64,000 nucleotides of DNA from Enchytraeus crypticus. Lineage: Eukaryota > Annelida > Clitellata > Enchytraeida > Enchytraeidae. A program made the translations under genes and the position numbers. The stretch lies in the NCBI GenBank assembly GCA_905160935.1, contig CAJHZI010000518.1, positions 1,112,001 through 1,176,000 of the forward strand, written 5' to 3'. The first letter of the stretch is position 1, and each line of letters begins with the position of its first letter. The notes beneath the pieces are model-generated. The model had not been told where the DNA came from. It saw only the letters and a list, made by a program, of their open reading frames with translations, and ran no database searches. Of this stretch, positions 47,434 through 51,683 are shown in pieces.

Positions 47434-50410
47434 AAGTATACAAATCTTGCTTTTTACACTGCTTGTCGTTTACCTACATGTATATCATCTTGCAATTATA
47501 TGGTAATCGTTAGGTGCAGATTTACTCCTTAGACATGCCAGATGTTTTGTGAAGCAAAAATTTAAAATATTCATTAAAAGAATTAGCATACGATAAATAT
47601 ATCATATTTAATTTAAATCTTTGTTTTACAATTAGGTTTATTTTGATTATACAAAGTCAGAATGCGATTCAACTTTACATGTAGTCTACATATGCTACTG
47701 TTCTATTTAGATGTTGTTAAAGAGAGGTACACCATAGTTGACATGAGATGCGGTGATTAATTAAGAGAGATGAAAAATAAGGAATTGAAAGATGATATGG
47801 TATGGGACAAAGAGGAGAGAAGGTCCATTCATTCGTAATCCGACCCTAGCTAAACTAGAATTCAAGGGAAGAAGGTGATGATGACAATGAAGATGTATTG
47901 ACATGAAATATAGGGCCTACTGTATGCCGGTATTTGCATTACTAGTGACGATGGTGATTTTTATGCTGTATGTGACTATTTAGAAACCCTCAAACTCTGC
48001 CTCGCTACTACTGGTGGGAGTACGACGTGAGGCTGGTCGGTGAAGCTATATTCGCTTACTCAGTGCTCTTTGCTTTCGCCAGGCTGCTGTTCTATCTGCA
48101 GATAAACAGTAAAACTGGTCCACTTCAGGTTGCATACATGTAGTTACACATTTATATTGCTGCAGTTACTGGTTCCTTAATTTATGCCTTCTTATACCGT
48201 ACACAACCAGTTCATTATTTGCTACGTAAACTTGTGTCTCTCATTTCCGTTATTTAGTTTTGGATGTCTCCCATGACGGAAAATCATGAGATCTAATATT
48301 TATAAAATCCAACATTTATAACATCATGTATGAGATCTAATCATTAAGCCTAATTACTCACCATCATCAACATCATCTTCCCTCGAATTGAAGTTGAATT
48401 TAGGTCGAGATAAGATATTTTAAGCAATTTCTGGAGCCTTGGCGCTCACCAAGCAAGTTCCCTTTCTGACGTTGGTTTGGATCATAGTGCTTTGTTGTCT
48501 TTTACGACAAGTGCAGTTGACGGTTGGTCTATTCTTCAGCAGCCGGACACAGCGCGGGGAAGCTACGCCTACATACTGCGAGAATTTATTTTCCATATGA
48601 AGGTCTCATTGACACAGCTTATAAAGATGTATATTTTGTGAACACTTCTCATTTTTTAAACTCGTAAATATGTAGGTATTCACTGTACAAGGCTCCTAGA
48701 CTCAGCTCCTAAAGATGTGTGTTCTATGCACAGATCTCTTTGACTCAGCTCACAAAGATGTGTGTTCTATGTACAAGTCTCATTGACTCAACTCATAAAG
48801 ATGTGCGTTCTATGCACAGATCTCATTGACTCAGCTCATAAAGATGTGTATTCTATGCACAAATCTCATTGACTCATACAGACGTGTGTTCTATGCATAG
48901 GTCTCACTGACTCAGTTCATAAAGATGCATGTTCTATGCACAGATCTCATTGACTCAGCTCATAAAGATGTGTGTTCTATGCACAGGTCTCACTGACTCA
49001 TAAAGATGTGTTCTATGCACAGGTCTCATTGACTCATAAAGATGTGTGTTCTATGCACAGGTCTCATTGACTCAGCTCATAAAGATGTGTGTTCTATGCG
49101 CAGGTCTCATTGATTCAGCTCATAAAGATGTATGTTCTATGCACAGGTCTCGTTGACTCAGCTCATAAAGATGTGTGTTCTATGCGCATGTCTCATTGAC
49201 TCAGCTCATAAAGATGTGTGTTCTATGCGCAGGTCTCATTGACTCAGCTGGTACAGGAGGTGGTGGGGTTTCTGTACATGTTCGCCATCATCCTCGTATC
49301 GTTTGCTGTTGGTCTGTGGATGCTCTATCATCACTACGCGGGGTATCAGCGCAATGACGGCTACGAGACCGTCCTCCAGTCTTCCGCCTTCAACACGCTC
49401 TCCATGTCCCTCATCACGCTCTTCTGGGGCATATTCGGCTACTCAGAGCCAGAGAACGTCGACATTATTCTGCCGGAGATCAAGGTGAGTCCTGTTCTGT
49501 GAGTCCGTACAGACTAACGTCTTTGCTGTTTACATCATTGATACTTTGACATCCGGGGCAAGGCCCCCTCCCCTTATATTTAACAAGCTAAATATGGAAA
49601 TGAGACCAGAGTTAAACGTATGCTCGTGGTGTTGAATCTTAACAGTGATGTGTTGAAAGTTCAGATTTTCTGTTATATGCTATTACAGTAGGTACATTAC
49701 TTATGCAGGCATAACAGTTTTTAAATTTAAGTAAGTGGTATACAATCTAATCGGCATTAGTTCCCATGGCACCATTGTTACTCCGATAAGACGCATCATA
49801 AATAGCGCAATATTACTCACAAAAGACTTTAAATTCTCGACTTTCAGGAAATAATTAACGTTGTCACTTACAGGTTCATCTGGGTAACAGGACGATTATG
49901 ATATACAATAGACACAGATTCACTGAGCTGGTCGGTTACACGTTCTATGGGTTGTATCATCTAGTATGTGTGGTTCTCCTGCTTACTATGCTCGTCGCCA
50001 TCATGACCGACACCTTCTCTCACATTCAGTCCAACGAAGACGTCGAATGGAAGTTCTCGCGGACCAAGGTACGACTTTAATGTTATTGTCCGAGATTTGA
50101 TGGTAATAGCAGTGAAGCGTTCAGGATATCTTGCACCAAGAGTTTCTAGGCTGAAATGTGAGGTTGTTAGGTTCTGCCAAAATGAAAGAGAAACGTCTCT
50201 CAAATGCATAACATACGTATATCGCGATTTAGATTGGATTGAAGATCGGCAATTGGAGATTAAAACCAATGTTAATAAACAAAGTTACTAAAAATGTATA
50301 CTAAAGTCATTTTCACAGGCAAATATCGCCTATGATTGAGGTATGGCGCTGTCGCTGAATATATAGAAACACTTTGTGTTTTTGAACTACAAAATAGCGT
50401 AGAGTATAGA

Positions 50411-50452
<42 letters not shown>

Positions 50453-51054
50453 TAGTAGTAGTAAGTACGCTCAGTTCAATTAGTACGATAGTAAGCCTAT
50501 GCTAGTTTGCCTATCATACAAAATTTATTTGCATAATTTCTGCCCATCTTTGGATAGGCTACACCATTTTCAATGCTATGGCTAGTTAGTTTTATAGTAA
50601 CAGACATAATTACTATATCTTTAATTAGTGACTATTACTATAATGTTTAGTTACGTTTTTTTACTACTATGTAACTATGTCATATTTTCTGTTGTTACTA
50701 AATTAACAAAAATCACTTACGTATGAGAGACAGAATTTCTACGCTTTTCAGTTTTTTTCAGTTTCTTCACTAGCCAATGTGAACTAATGATTTATGCAGG
50801 TATGGATGCGCTTCTACGGAGAGGAGATTAACTTGCCGCCTCCCTACAATCTCATACCGAACCCGCGGCTCGTGCTGGGGGAGATGAAGAGAATTCGGGA
50901 CAGGATTTTCCGCAGCAAAGAGCACAAAGCGAATCTTCTGATGGAGAAACAAATGCAGAAGATGAAGGAAGAGAGAGAGTCGGAGGAGTATGAACTGCTA
51001 GTCAATAAACTTGTCAGGCGCTATTTTGAGCGCAAACACCTAGAGCAATCTTAA
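20952..51054 (+). CDS. TRPC-type (canonical transient receptor potential) cation channel, 10 coding exons
   Basis: Exons 20952-21101, 22034-22443, 24087-24290, 25559-25763, 42134-42325, 44312-44544, 47984-48128, 49233-49484, 49874-50068 and 50800-51054 join in phase to 746 codons plus TAA. The protein is a plasma-membrane non-selective, usually calcium-permeable channel, gated downstream of phospholipase C in characterised family members. Layout: ankyrin-repeat region (residues ~25-190), conserved linker with FAVDLLD and FVAHPN (~255-310), six-helix channel (~330-640), pore-helix LFW (576-578), and the TRP box EWKFSR after S6 (655-660) followed by the proline-rich [12 protein letters not shown]. 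The C-terminus is short for the family (~90 residues after the TRP box). All introns are GT-AG except intron 4, which starts GC. Intron 4 is 16.4 kb because of a LINE and a Polinton. I do not assign a specific paralogue. The start codon is the first in-frame ATG of the first recognised exon; a further upstream exon is possible. Confidence 0.93.
21366..21475. repeat. (TA)n microsatellite
   Basis: TA dinucleotide interrupted by GCACATG and CATG, abutting the SINE-B copy at 21482. A second TA tract (21620-21672) lies on the other side. Confidence 0.96.
21482..21604 (-). repeat. SINE-B copy
   Basis: Reverse complement of the SINE-B consensus: GATATCAGTGACGGGAGAGC, CCAGGATTTGAACCCCGC, ACATACTGATCCGCAGTCGA, CATCGCCACTGGCTCC. 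It is flanked on both sides by TA microsatellites inside TRPC intron 1. Confidence 0.85.
22034..22443 (+). CDS. TRPC exon 2: ankyrin repeats
   Basis: Acceptor AATTTCAACAG|, donor GATGCAG|GTATTC, phase 2. Ankyrin-type blocks include [20 protein letters not shown] and [20 protein letters not shown], then the cysteine-rich ARCFCRERC that heads the TRPC linker. The donor region is triplicated immediately downstream. Confidence 0.92.
22424..22583. repeat. 53-54 bp triplication containing the TRPC exon 2 donor
   Basis: Three units start at 22424, 22478 and 22531, each TTCTGTC(G)AGAGAGATGCAGGTA followed by TTCATGTGT and a short variable part. The first unit contains the true exon end and donor; the next two reproduce the same ~19 exon bases and CAG|GTACC donor inside the intron. 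Confidence 0.93.
22750..22830 (-). repeat. LINE-A 3' end fragment
   Basis: TTAGTGCACTGCTTACTGGC, AGGTCCATGGTATATAACGC, preceded by a CT tract (22733-22750), which is the (AG)n tail of the LINE on the minus strand. Confidence 0.8.
23246..23482 (+). repeat. SINE-A copy (best preserved)
   Basis: Contains AATAGCGTAGGGGTAGCGCC, GTGGGTTCGAATCCCGGCTG (B box), GCGCTGATCTGAGAGTAAAA, CATTCACTGGACTGGCTACA and ends GATTATTCACTATAATGCG. The two-part internal promoter marks it as tRNA-derived. Confidence 0.88.
24010..24082. repeat. (AAT)n(ATT)n palindromic microsatellite at an acceptor
   Basis: About eight AAT repeats followed by about twelve ATT repeats, forming a long potential hairpin. The ATT half runs straight into the TRPC exon 3 acceptor at 24085-24086 and occupies the polypyrimidine-tract position. 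Confidence 0.95.
24087..24290 (+). CDS. TRPC exon 3: linker
   Basis: Acceptor is an ATT microsatellite ending TATACAG|, donor CTCGAG|GTTTCT, phase 2. It encodes [20 protein letters not shown] and [15 protein letters not shown], matching the conserved TRPC pre-membrane linker. Confidence 0.9.
24353..24590. repeat. (CT)n and (CCGT)n/(CATC)n microsatellites
   Basis: CT run (24353-24411), then tetranucleotide CCGT (about 24450-24508) and CATC/CTAT (to about 24588) in TRPC intron 3. The Ser/Pro-rich open frame here is not a gene. Confidence 0.95.
25078..25300 (-). pseudogene. LINE-C 3' fragment
   Basis: Minus-strand reading gives [20 protein letters not shown] and then [12 protein letters not shown]. 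This aligns with [31 protein letters not shown] from the longer LINE-C relic at 42890-43720. Confidence 0.75.
25559..25763 (+). CDS. TRPC exon 4: linker, GC donor
   Basis: Acceptor TTTCTCAG|. It encodes [20 protein letters not shown] and [16 protein letters not shown], both family-typical. The only phase-compatible junction with exon 5 is CAG|GCGAGT, a GC-AG intron. Confidence 0.9.
26058..26284. repeat. 15 bp minisatellite (~15 copies)
   Basis: Degenerate units of GTCAACGAGTCAATGC type in tandem in TRPC intron 4. Since 15 is a multiple of three, two frames stay open with a five-residue period ([10 protein letters not shown]-like). This is a repeat artefact rather than a coding exon. Confidence 0.9.
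26430..26570 (+). repeat. SINE-B copy
   Basis: CTGCGGATCAGTATGTGCGG, AGGTCAAATCCTGGGCTCTC and CCCTGATATAGC match the family; the head is degraded. Confidence 0.75.
26640..27315 (+). pseudogene. LINE-A reverse transcriptase relic, upstream half
   Basis: Reads [31 protein letters not shown] (the catalytic F-A-D-D block changed to F-A-N-D) and [16 protein letters not shown], then degrades with stops. These are typical RT palm and thumb sequences of a non-LTR element. It stops at the Polinton target site; the missing continuation (WTQ...RKSW-like thumb/tail and 3' terminus) resumes at 40914. Confidence 0.85.
27316..27321. other. Polinton target-site duplication, left (ACTAGC)
   Basis: The hexamer ACTAGC precedes the left TIR and is repeated exactly at 40908-40913. 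Six-base duplications are characteristic of Polinton/Maverick integration. Confidence 0.97.
27322..27621 (+). repeat. Polinton left terminal inverted repeat (~300 bp)
   Basis: Begins AGTAGTATGATAATTACTTG and ends CGAGCGCCGACTGTT. It matches the reverse complement of 40606-40907 with about eight substitutions and a 2 bp indel by eye. It contains a 12 bp palindrome CGCGAGCTCGCG and two AP-1-like heptamers (TGACTCA, TGAGTCA). Confidence 0.97.
27860..28063 (-). CDS. Polinton small DNA-binding protein (SAP-like helices plus AT-hook)
   Basis: A 67-residue intact ORF. The start at 28063 is chosen because it sits in the shared TATATAAAATG context; an upstream in-frame ATG exists at 28108. Residues 1-37 resemble a two-helix SAP/LEM-like module ([14 protein letters not shown]...[13 protein letters not shown]). 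Residues ~46-60 are acidic then basic with [11 protein letters not shown], an AT-hook core (GRP flanked by basic residues). It probably binds DNA, perhaps in the particle core or replication. It lies next to the left TIR, transcribed toward it. Confidence 0.7.
   Translation of the reverse strand: MKYLDTELIQILNNAGINPPAKAGYTELLLTTLENGLVNVDPAMEEEETKRKRGRPRKYPPEEVDPN
28178..28654 (+). pseudogene. Decayed small membrane-type Polinton gene
   Basis: ATG at 28178 opens a 42-residue basic peptide ending in TAG at 28304. The same frame continues with a hydrophobic stretch ([20 protein letters not shown]), a second stop at 28400, a lysine-rich part, another stop, and a helical end before TAG at 28652. 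One frame with a sensible basic / membrane helix / charged-helix composition but in-frame stops suggests a former single-pass membrane protein. I recognise no family. Alternatively only the 42-residue peptide is real. Confidence 0.4.
28646..29122 (-). CDS. Polinton hypothetical protein, 158 residues
   Basis: Intact ORF, predominantly helical and charged ([37 protein letters not shown]), with no recognised domain. Its ATG overlaps the stop of the upstream fibre-like gene as ATGA (29119-29122), which suggests coupled translation or a shared transcript. The pairing implies a joint role, for example a fibre partner or assembly factor, but that is inference. Confidence 0.65.
   Translation of the reverse strand: MKDNVDLNKLMAICFHVLSIMTKYSEEQGLQNKYNKIFLRKYNHLQNLTLEYSKLYDSEEIYTDVLSIYATDLKYLLPSVIEELPRNMFVDLKMYLVRAKLIATPEEGTPLLKIRRFISKLVRDQDPDRKNLGLELILQKNLMFVDLGFHYVSDSLLV
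29119..29592 (-). CDS. Polinton fibre-like protein with phage tail-fibre motifs, 157 residues
   Basis: Intact ORF starting in TATATAAAATG context. Residues ~46-76 read [20 protein letters not shown] followed by [18 protein letters not shown]. Residues ~120-150 have a second, weaker copy starting [20 protein letters not shown]. The pattern G-D-x-(D/N)-M-x-x-N-x-I-x-N-(V/L) then P-x-x-x-x-D-A-x-x-K-x-Y is the trimerising repeat of phage tail-fibre and structural spike proteins. The residues between are helical. A trimeric attachment fibre at the capsid vertex is the simplest reading. It is transcribed divergently from the pX-like gene with 32 bp between start codons. Confidence 0.7.
   Translation of the reverse strand: MSTISKTWGSKSHSSTGDLMKHVDSVFRPIVNLVDKLDSIKVDKSGGEITGDINMSNNRILNVKHPPETDADVITKGYCDRYINKLCENLRVDILKEVEQNVFANDIALQNNIDTKLSVNGGSMNGDLDMKHNLILIVGFPSEKFDALNKSIYRLLA
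29593..29624. promoter_or_regulatory. Very short divergent promoter between fibre-like and pX-like genes
   Basis: Only 32 bp separate two outward-facing start codons. Both sides carry TATATAA-type sequence (TTATATAATAAAATTT leftward, ATTATATAAAA rightward). Confidence 0.6.
29625..30010 (+). pseudogene. Polinton pX-like (adenoviral core peptide type) gene, broken
   Basis: Starts [20 protein letters not shown] in TATATAAAAATG context. It shows three related short motifs of L-(T/S)-x-x-Q-(V/I/L)-x-K type: the first before a TAA at ~29724, the second in the next open stretch from 29730, the third at 29822 ([11 protein letters not shown]) in a shifted frame. It ends in the glycine-rich hydrophobic [20 protein letters not shown] and a helical tail to TAA at 30008. 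The GGF...GG motif is the signature of adenovirus pX/pVI-like peptides in Polintons. At least one stop and one frame change break it. Confidence 0.65.
30013..30640 (+). pseudogene. Polinton adenain-type cysteine protease, frameshifted
   Basis: The first 125 residues are open and include a glycine-rich lead-in ([15 protein letters not shown]) and the protease start [36 protein letters not shown]. The catalytic-histidine block GDGTHW and the FDSYGF block continue only in another frame after ~30380, followed by a TAG. The catalytic-cysteine block near the end ([14 protein letters not shown], to TAA at 30640) is in yet another frame, and has Val where family members have Gly after the cysteine. 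The family is peptidase C5, which matures virion proteins. At least two shifts plus a stop make it inactive. Confidence 0.85.
30656..31343 (+). CDS. Polinton packaging ATPase (FtsK/HerA superfamily), start disrupted
   Basis: The ATPase frame carries Walker [10 protein letters not shown] (~30765), an aromatic strand region, Walker B VVIFDDV (~31005) followed by MNEDQ, and a sensor-like arginine region, ending at TAA 31341-31343. Its job is ATP-driven genome packaging into capsids. The expected start (ATG 30656, in ACATAAAATG context) is in a different frame that stops after 30 codons, so a one-base indel probably lies between 30700 and 30750. Otherwise translation would have to start at ATG 30753, directly before Walker A. 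The remaining ~195 codons are intact. Confidence 0.85.
31435..32139 (+). CDS. Polinton coiled-coil protein with C-terminal AT-hook, 234 residues
   Basis: Intact ORF from ATG 31435 (TAATAAAATG context). Residues ~40-90 are helical ([20 protein letters not shown]), the centre is acidic, and residues ~145-190 are helical again. The C-terminus has KKKRKL and the AT-hook [16 protein letters not shown]. It lies between ATPase and minor capsid genes, so a virion-core or capsid-associated DNA-binding role fits. I do not recognise a named family beyond its occurrence in this type of element. Confidence 0.65.
   Translation: MMQPFDNSRFTKAKNESKQIFRNDILDNQRVYESQAKLFKPLIDTTRETAKTLEQKIVDDSQNLSDILVPFTNQLMRSNDQRKAIQAMPFYDSPIPDRESIPRRNSLIINLDKNLNESERENLDLLDLKLPSEVYENNEIEATLKEIQTHNRRMGQFLGNNSKRSAAEKMICESQQKTLEKHKSILTKVKAGSELVGEGLKKKRKLVMPTDKQKRGRGRPKTDHVIIYESPDLI
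32176..32894 (+). pseudogene. Polinton probable minor capsid (penton) protein, degraded
   Basis: A TATATAAA motif at 32169 is followed by AGGGCG where the shared start context predicts ATGGCG, so the start codon is lost. Downstream, matching blocks appear in several frames: [50 protein letters not shown], and the open C-terminal part (32691-32894) with [20 protein letters not shown] and [20 protein letters not shown]. The C-terminal pattern (LTDQ...L-x-G-E-x-L-T-I) fits a jelly-roll strand pair in the element's second structural protein. At least three lesions. Confidence 0.6.
32918..33205 (+). CDS. Polinton small basic protein, 95 residues
   Basis: ORF from ATG 32918, glycine-rich in the middle ([32 protein letters not shown]) with a charged helical end ([14 protein letters not shown]). 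The amphipathic glycine-rich region recalls small virion proteins of the pVI/pX type, but this is not certain. The TTG at 32903 is an unlikely start. It sits between minor and major capsid genes. Confidence 0.55.
   Translation: MIVKEKCKAYSSKQSLVHGRGFVDSLKGFGSYVYQNKDLIVKPMLGAVGDIAAFGMTEGSKALIRKIANEKSKNSRLTKESEQILEQLKKGSGLK
33240..34621 (+). pseudogene. Polinton major capsid protein (double jelly-roll), one stop and one frameshift
   Basis: Starts at ATG 33240 in TATATAAAATG context. Open for 283 codons to a TGA at 34089-34091, after which the same frame continues without another stop for ~140 codons ([38 protein letters not shown]). Near 34520 the frame changes, and the last ~30 codons ([12 protein letters not shown]) end at TAA 34621. 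Length (~460 codons) and content fit the adenovirus hexon-like double jelly-roll capsid protein of Polintons/adintoviruses. The single TGA could be a recent nonsense mutation. Confidence 0.88.
34682..35200 (+). CDS. Polinton phospholipase A2-like protein
   Basis: The open frame (start codon not identified; no in-frame ATG before the domain) contains [12 protein letters not shown], the calcium-loop Y-x-G-x-G-T pattern of parvoviral-type phospholipase A2, and 30 residues on [10 protein letters not shown], with the catalytic His-Asp pair. Helical residues follow ([15 protein letters not shown]). Parvovirus VP1 uses such a domain to breach endosomes; a similar entry role in a Polinton virion is inference. 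The usual tyrosine after HD-x-x is Phe here. The N-terminal half may be missing its start through an upstream frameshift. Confidence 0.75.
   Translation: MECKRKTFSIQTQVRLTVNNRKLQISFCVVCGSKKSRFISGQGVFNNVLSAFGNTVGELHLPARRGEYVPNGSFNHLNKYSYCGPGTKYEQRNREGYQGINELEGMCKLHDQFNTANTDTASRNISDEALAHRAYEIANDSSLDSGQRNIAQIVYHIVNNKAEFGLGLSKNA
35248..36181 (+). pseudogene. Polinton integrase (rve) with C-terminal chromodomain, frameshifted
   Basis: The first block ([28 protein letters not shown] with the first catalytic Asp) is in one frame. From ~35350 the core continues in another ([28 protein letters not shown] with the second Asp, [13 protein letters not shown] with the Glu about 33 residues later), ending in TGA at 35680. 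Matching sequence then resumes in a shifted frame ([14 protein letters not shown]), and the chromodomain ([33 protein letters not shown]) ends at TAA 36181. All three catalytic residues are visible, but at least three lesions break the frame. Chromodomain integrases steer insertion to chromatin marks. Confidence 0.88.
36259..36591 (+). CDS. Polinton small OB-fold-like protein (candidate ssDNA-binding), 110 residues
   Basis: Intact ORF from ATG 36259 in TATATAAAATG context. The strand-rich pattern ([60 protein letters not shown]) suggests an OB-fold. It lies tail-to-tail with the polymerase gene, so a replication role such as ssDNA binding is plausible. No family name is certain. Confidence 0.6.
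   Translation: MTATNSNSQIFKFQNLKIGDKYIVKELKPINTKFGKSYILYVVQKEDDTPLQIWSTRRINEYITEKELEKNPERFEFKVREINYGKHKGMLYAEIDGCNTDSDDAGVIWL
36690..40027 (-). pseudogene. Polinton protein-primed DNA polymerase B, multiple frameshifts
   Basis: In transcript order: N-terminal domain ([18 protein letters not shown]), a zinc-finger-like YCRRCLNGF...HNEYC, exonuclease motif I VYADFE (~39110), an endonuclease VII-like cysteine/histidine cluster ([22 protein letters not shown]), exonuclease [12 protein letters not shown], polymerase motif [17 protein letters not shown] (~37880), motif B around [15 protein letters not shown], motif C FTDTDSL (~37200), and the C-terminal block ending AYGHCKLGE before TAA at 36690. 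Open pieces are 39161-39814, 38307-39164, 37796-38029 and 36967-37416, linked by matching sequence in other frames. The family replicates linear genomes from a protein primer. The start is unresolved, in 40027-40069. Confidence 0.92.
40081..40536 (-). CDS. Polinton SAP/Rho-N-like protein, 151 residues
   Basis: Intact ORF starting in TATATAAAATG context on the minus strand. Residues 1-35 ([29 protein letters not shown]) match the SAP/Rho-N-like helix-extended-loop-helix DNA- or RNA-binding module. Two near-repeats follow (LLNSPVPDI and LLDTPVPDV). The C-terminus is basic. It lies directly upstream of the polymerase and may be its accessory or terminal-protein-related factor; that is inference from position. 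Confidence 0.65.
   Translation of the reverse strand: MQTQTVKQLRQVAKQRDIKKYYSLRKAELIDALAGTSKTTGGVVDLLNSPVPDIRGVVLVPTEYKPSSKIHYENLLDTPVPDVKTEILTPIKTRVMSTIESYWHWLVSNKPAQIKRPISKSFKALKSKVHSIFTQTKTNNYDVIETTSALK
40606..40907 (-). repeat. Polinton right terminal inverted repeat (~302 bp)
   Basis: Inverted copy of 27322-27621, ending GTAATTATCATACTACT at 40907. Of the two AP-1-like sites in the left repeat, the terminal-proximal one is kept and the inner one is changed to TGAATCA-type. Confidence 0.97.
40908..40913. other. Polinton target-site duplication, right (ACTAGC)
   Basis: Exact copy of 27316-27321. LINE-A sequence resumes immediately after it. Confidence 0.97.
40914..41209 (+). pseudogene. 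LINE-A relic, downstream half with 3' terminus
   Basis: Continues the coding sense of 26640-27315 (TGGACTCAAAGG onwards, then a LINKSW-like arginine-rich tail) and ends in the family 3' terminus CAGTAGACGGTGCACTAAG, followed by a TA-repeat tail. Together with the left half it is one LINE copy split by the Polinton. Confidence 0.9.
41210..41398. repeat. (TA)n microsatellite between two LINE-A 3' ends
   Basis: TA tract with TACATG and CTGTA interruptions, then CT repeats to 41420. It lies between the 3' end of the plus-strand LINE-A copy and the 3' end of the minus-strand copy, so both elements abut it tail to tail. Confidence 0.95.
41421..41945 (-). pseudogene. LINE-A 5'-truncated copy
   Basis: Minus-strand reading is open over RT thumb and tail: [55 protein letters not shown], and an arginine-rich [15 protein letters not shown], then the 3' terminus. 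It is the best-preserved C-terminal region of the family here. A TA microsatellite (41960-42025) marks the truncated 5' side. Confidence 0.88.
42134..42325 (+). CDS. TRPC exon 5: pre-S1 and S1
   Basis: Acceptor TTGCTCACAG|, donor TATGGAG|GTGTGT, phase 0. It encodes hydrophobic [19 protein letters not shown] and [14 protein letters not shown]. Confidence 0.9.
42890..43720 (-). pseudogene. LINE-C reverse transcriptase relic
   Basis: Minus-strand reading includes [18 protein letters not shown] (RT block 4-like), [15 protein letters not shown] (catalytic Y-A-D-D), [26 protein letters not shown] and the C-terminal [20 protein letters not shown]. Frames are broken by stops. This is a non-LTR family different from LINE-A and LINE-B, in TRPC intron 5. 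Confidence 0.82.
44312..44544 (+). CDS. TRPC exon 6: S2-S3
   Basis: Acceptor AAAATTTCAG|, donor AGGAG|GTAGGC, phase 2. It encodes [22 protein letters not shown], and [14 protein letters not shown]; the WNLYDF block is the conserved start of S3. Confidence 0.9.
44860..44996. repeat. (TA)n microsatellite
   Basis: TA tract with short CA interruptions, ending at the left end of the Tc1/mariner-like element at 44999. Confidence 0.95.
44999..45783 (-). mobile_element. Tc1/mariner-like element (785 bp) with transposase relic
   Basis: TA duplications (44997-44998, 45784-45785) flank ends CACTGTGAGTCAAAAAAACA and, inverted, CCCTGTGAGTCATAAAAAAA. Inverted similarity extends about 70 bp, both sides including CATGTGCGCAGT. 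Minus-strand coding remnants read [20 protein letters not shown] and, after a [20 protein letters not shown], the characteristic C-terminal end of Tc1/mariner transposases. Most of the catalytic domain is deleted. It lies in TRPC intron 6. Confidence 0.88.
45790..47365 (-). pseudogene. LINE-A relic (longest copy)
   Basis: Minus-strand fragments in order: [40 protein letters not shown] (RT block 4), [20 protein letters not shown] (catalytic F-A-D-D), [20 protein letters not shown], a broken thumb, [20 protein letters not shown], and the 3' terminus TTAGTGCACTGCC. It reaches upstream to about 47365, where a TA microsatellite (47366-47427) starts. Frameshifts and stops throughout; no endonuclease part. 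Confidence 0.9.
47795..47895 (+). repeat. SINE-C copy, 3' part
   Basis: GGTATGGGACAAAGAGGAG, CATTCGTAATCCGACCCTAG, CTAAACTAGAATTCAAGGG and a GATGATG tail match the fuller copy at 53905. Confidence 0.65.
47984..48128 (+). CDS. TRPC exon 7: S4 region
   Basis: Acceptor TGACTATTTAG|, donor CACTTCAG|GTTGCA. It encodes [20 protein letters not shown] and SKTGPLQ, matching the TRPC FA-x-R-x-x-x and GPLQ blocks. Confidence 0.92.
48362..48570 (-). repeat. SINE-C copy
   Basis: Reverse-oriented: CATCATCAACATCATC tail complement, GCAATTTCTGGAGCCTTGGC, CCCTTTCTGACGTTGGTTTG and a tRNA-head-like end. Matches 53905-54192. Confidence 0.7.
48602..49232. repeat. 43 bp minisatellite built from the TRPC exon 8 acceptor
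   Basis: Twelve decoy units spaced 36-43 bp apart, plus the true acceptor as the last one. Unit form: GTCTCATTGACTCAGCTCAT, AAAGATGTGTGTTCTATGCA, CAG. Two more degenerate units sit at 48602 and 48690. Each unit ends in the acceptor-like TTCTATGCACAG and starts with the first 17 bases of exon 8, so the exon 8 boundary at 49232/49233 is the last repeat. Confidence 0.95.
49233..49484 (+). CDS. TRPC exon 8: S5 and pore
   Basis: Acceptor TTCTATGCGCAG|, donor ATCAAG|GTGAGT, phase 0. It encodes S5 ([20 protein letters not shown]) and the pore helix [14 protein letters not shown] with the family LFW motif. The acceptor and first 17 exon bases seed the upstream 43 bp repeat array. Confidence 0.94.
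49874..50068 (+). CDS. TRPC exon 9: S6 and TRP box
   Basis: Acceptor TGTCACTTACAG|, donor ACCAAG|GTACGA, phase 0. S6 is [20 protein letters not shown], followed by [15 protein letters not shown] containing the TRP box. Confidence 0.95.
50413..50456. repeat. (GA)n microsatellite
   Basis: AGAGAG run in TRPC intron 9. Confidence 0.93.
50800..51054 (+). CDS. TRPC exon 10: C-terminus
   Basis: Acceptor GATTTATGCAG|, TAA at 51052-51054. It encodes the tryptophan and proline-rich [16 protein letters not shown] and then a charged coiled-coil-like tail ([20 protein letters not shown]). It is shorter than most TRPC tails. Confidence 0.92.
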   Translation, partial: VWMRFYGEEINLPPPYNLIPNPRLVLGEMKRIRDRIFRSKEHKANLLMEKQMQKMKEERESEEYELLVNKLVRRYFERKHLEQS

Positions 51055-51683
51055 TGTCACTTGAAATGTTAGAGTTCAATCGAAGGCATCACCCTTCTCT
51101 CTCTGATATTCGATCAGCCCACTAATTGGCAGCCCTAAGGTAAATAGTCCTATAGTGAAAGTCAGCTTTCACTCTCAGTCCTGGCATTTGTTGGACAATA
51201 AGTCAATACCATTACAATGGTTAAGTTTTTATCAAACTTTCATCTAGGCTTTAGTTAGAAAAAATATGGCTGAGGTTGTATCCCTTTTCCTACCCAAGTT
51301 TCTGCTGTAAACTCAGATCTTCTTCGATCTCCTAGAGCTCAATCAACTACAATATCCTTAGCCCTCCAACAGCGTTACCCTTAAAAGGTAGGGCTACTGT
51401 AAGTTCAGAGAACTGCAAACTCTGAGCAACTTTGAGAGAAGAGCTACAGCTACCCTAGCATACAAGGAAGTTAAAGCACTAACGTAACAAGGTATACTAA
51501 TTTAGTCAAGTTTGTTATACACTAGACCAAATGACACCAAAACTGTCATTGTAAAGTTCAATGAAGTTATTCTGAGACTGAAGGTACAGATATTCACCTC
51601 AGGATTAGTGGAATGCTTGCAGCCATTATACTACGATATACGTATCTACATTCTCTACATTATATTACAACCTATATTGAATG

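Noticed and set aside
48602-49232. Possible CRISPR or regulatory array of 43 bp repeats
   Set aside because: No unique spacers; the unit is explained by the adjacent exon 8 splice acceptor and first exon bases.
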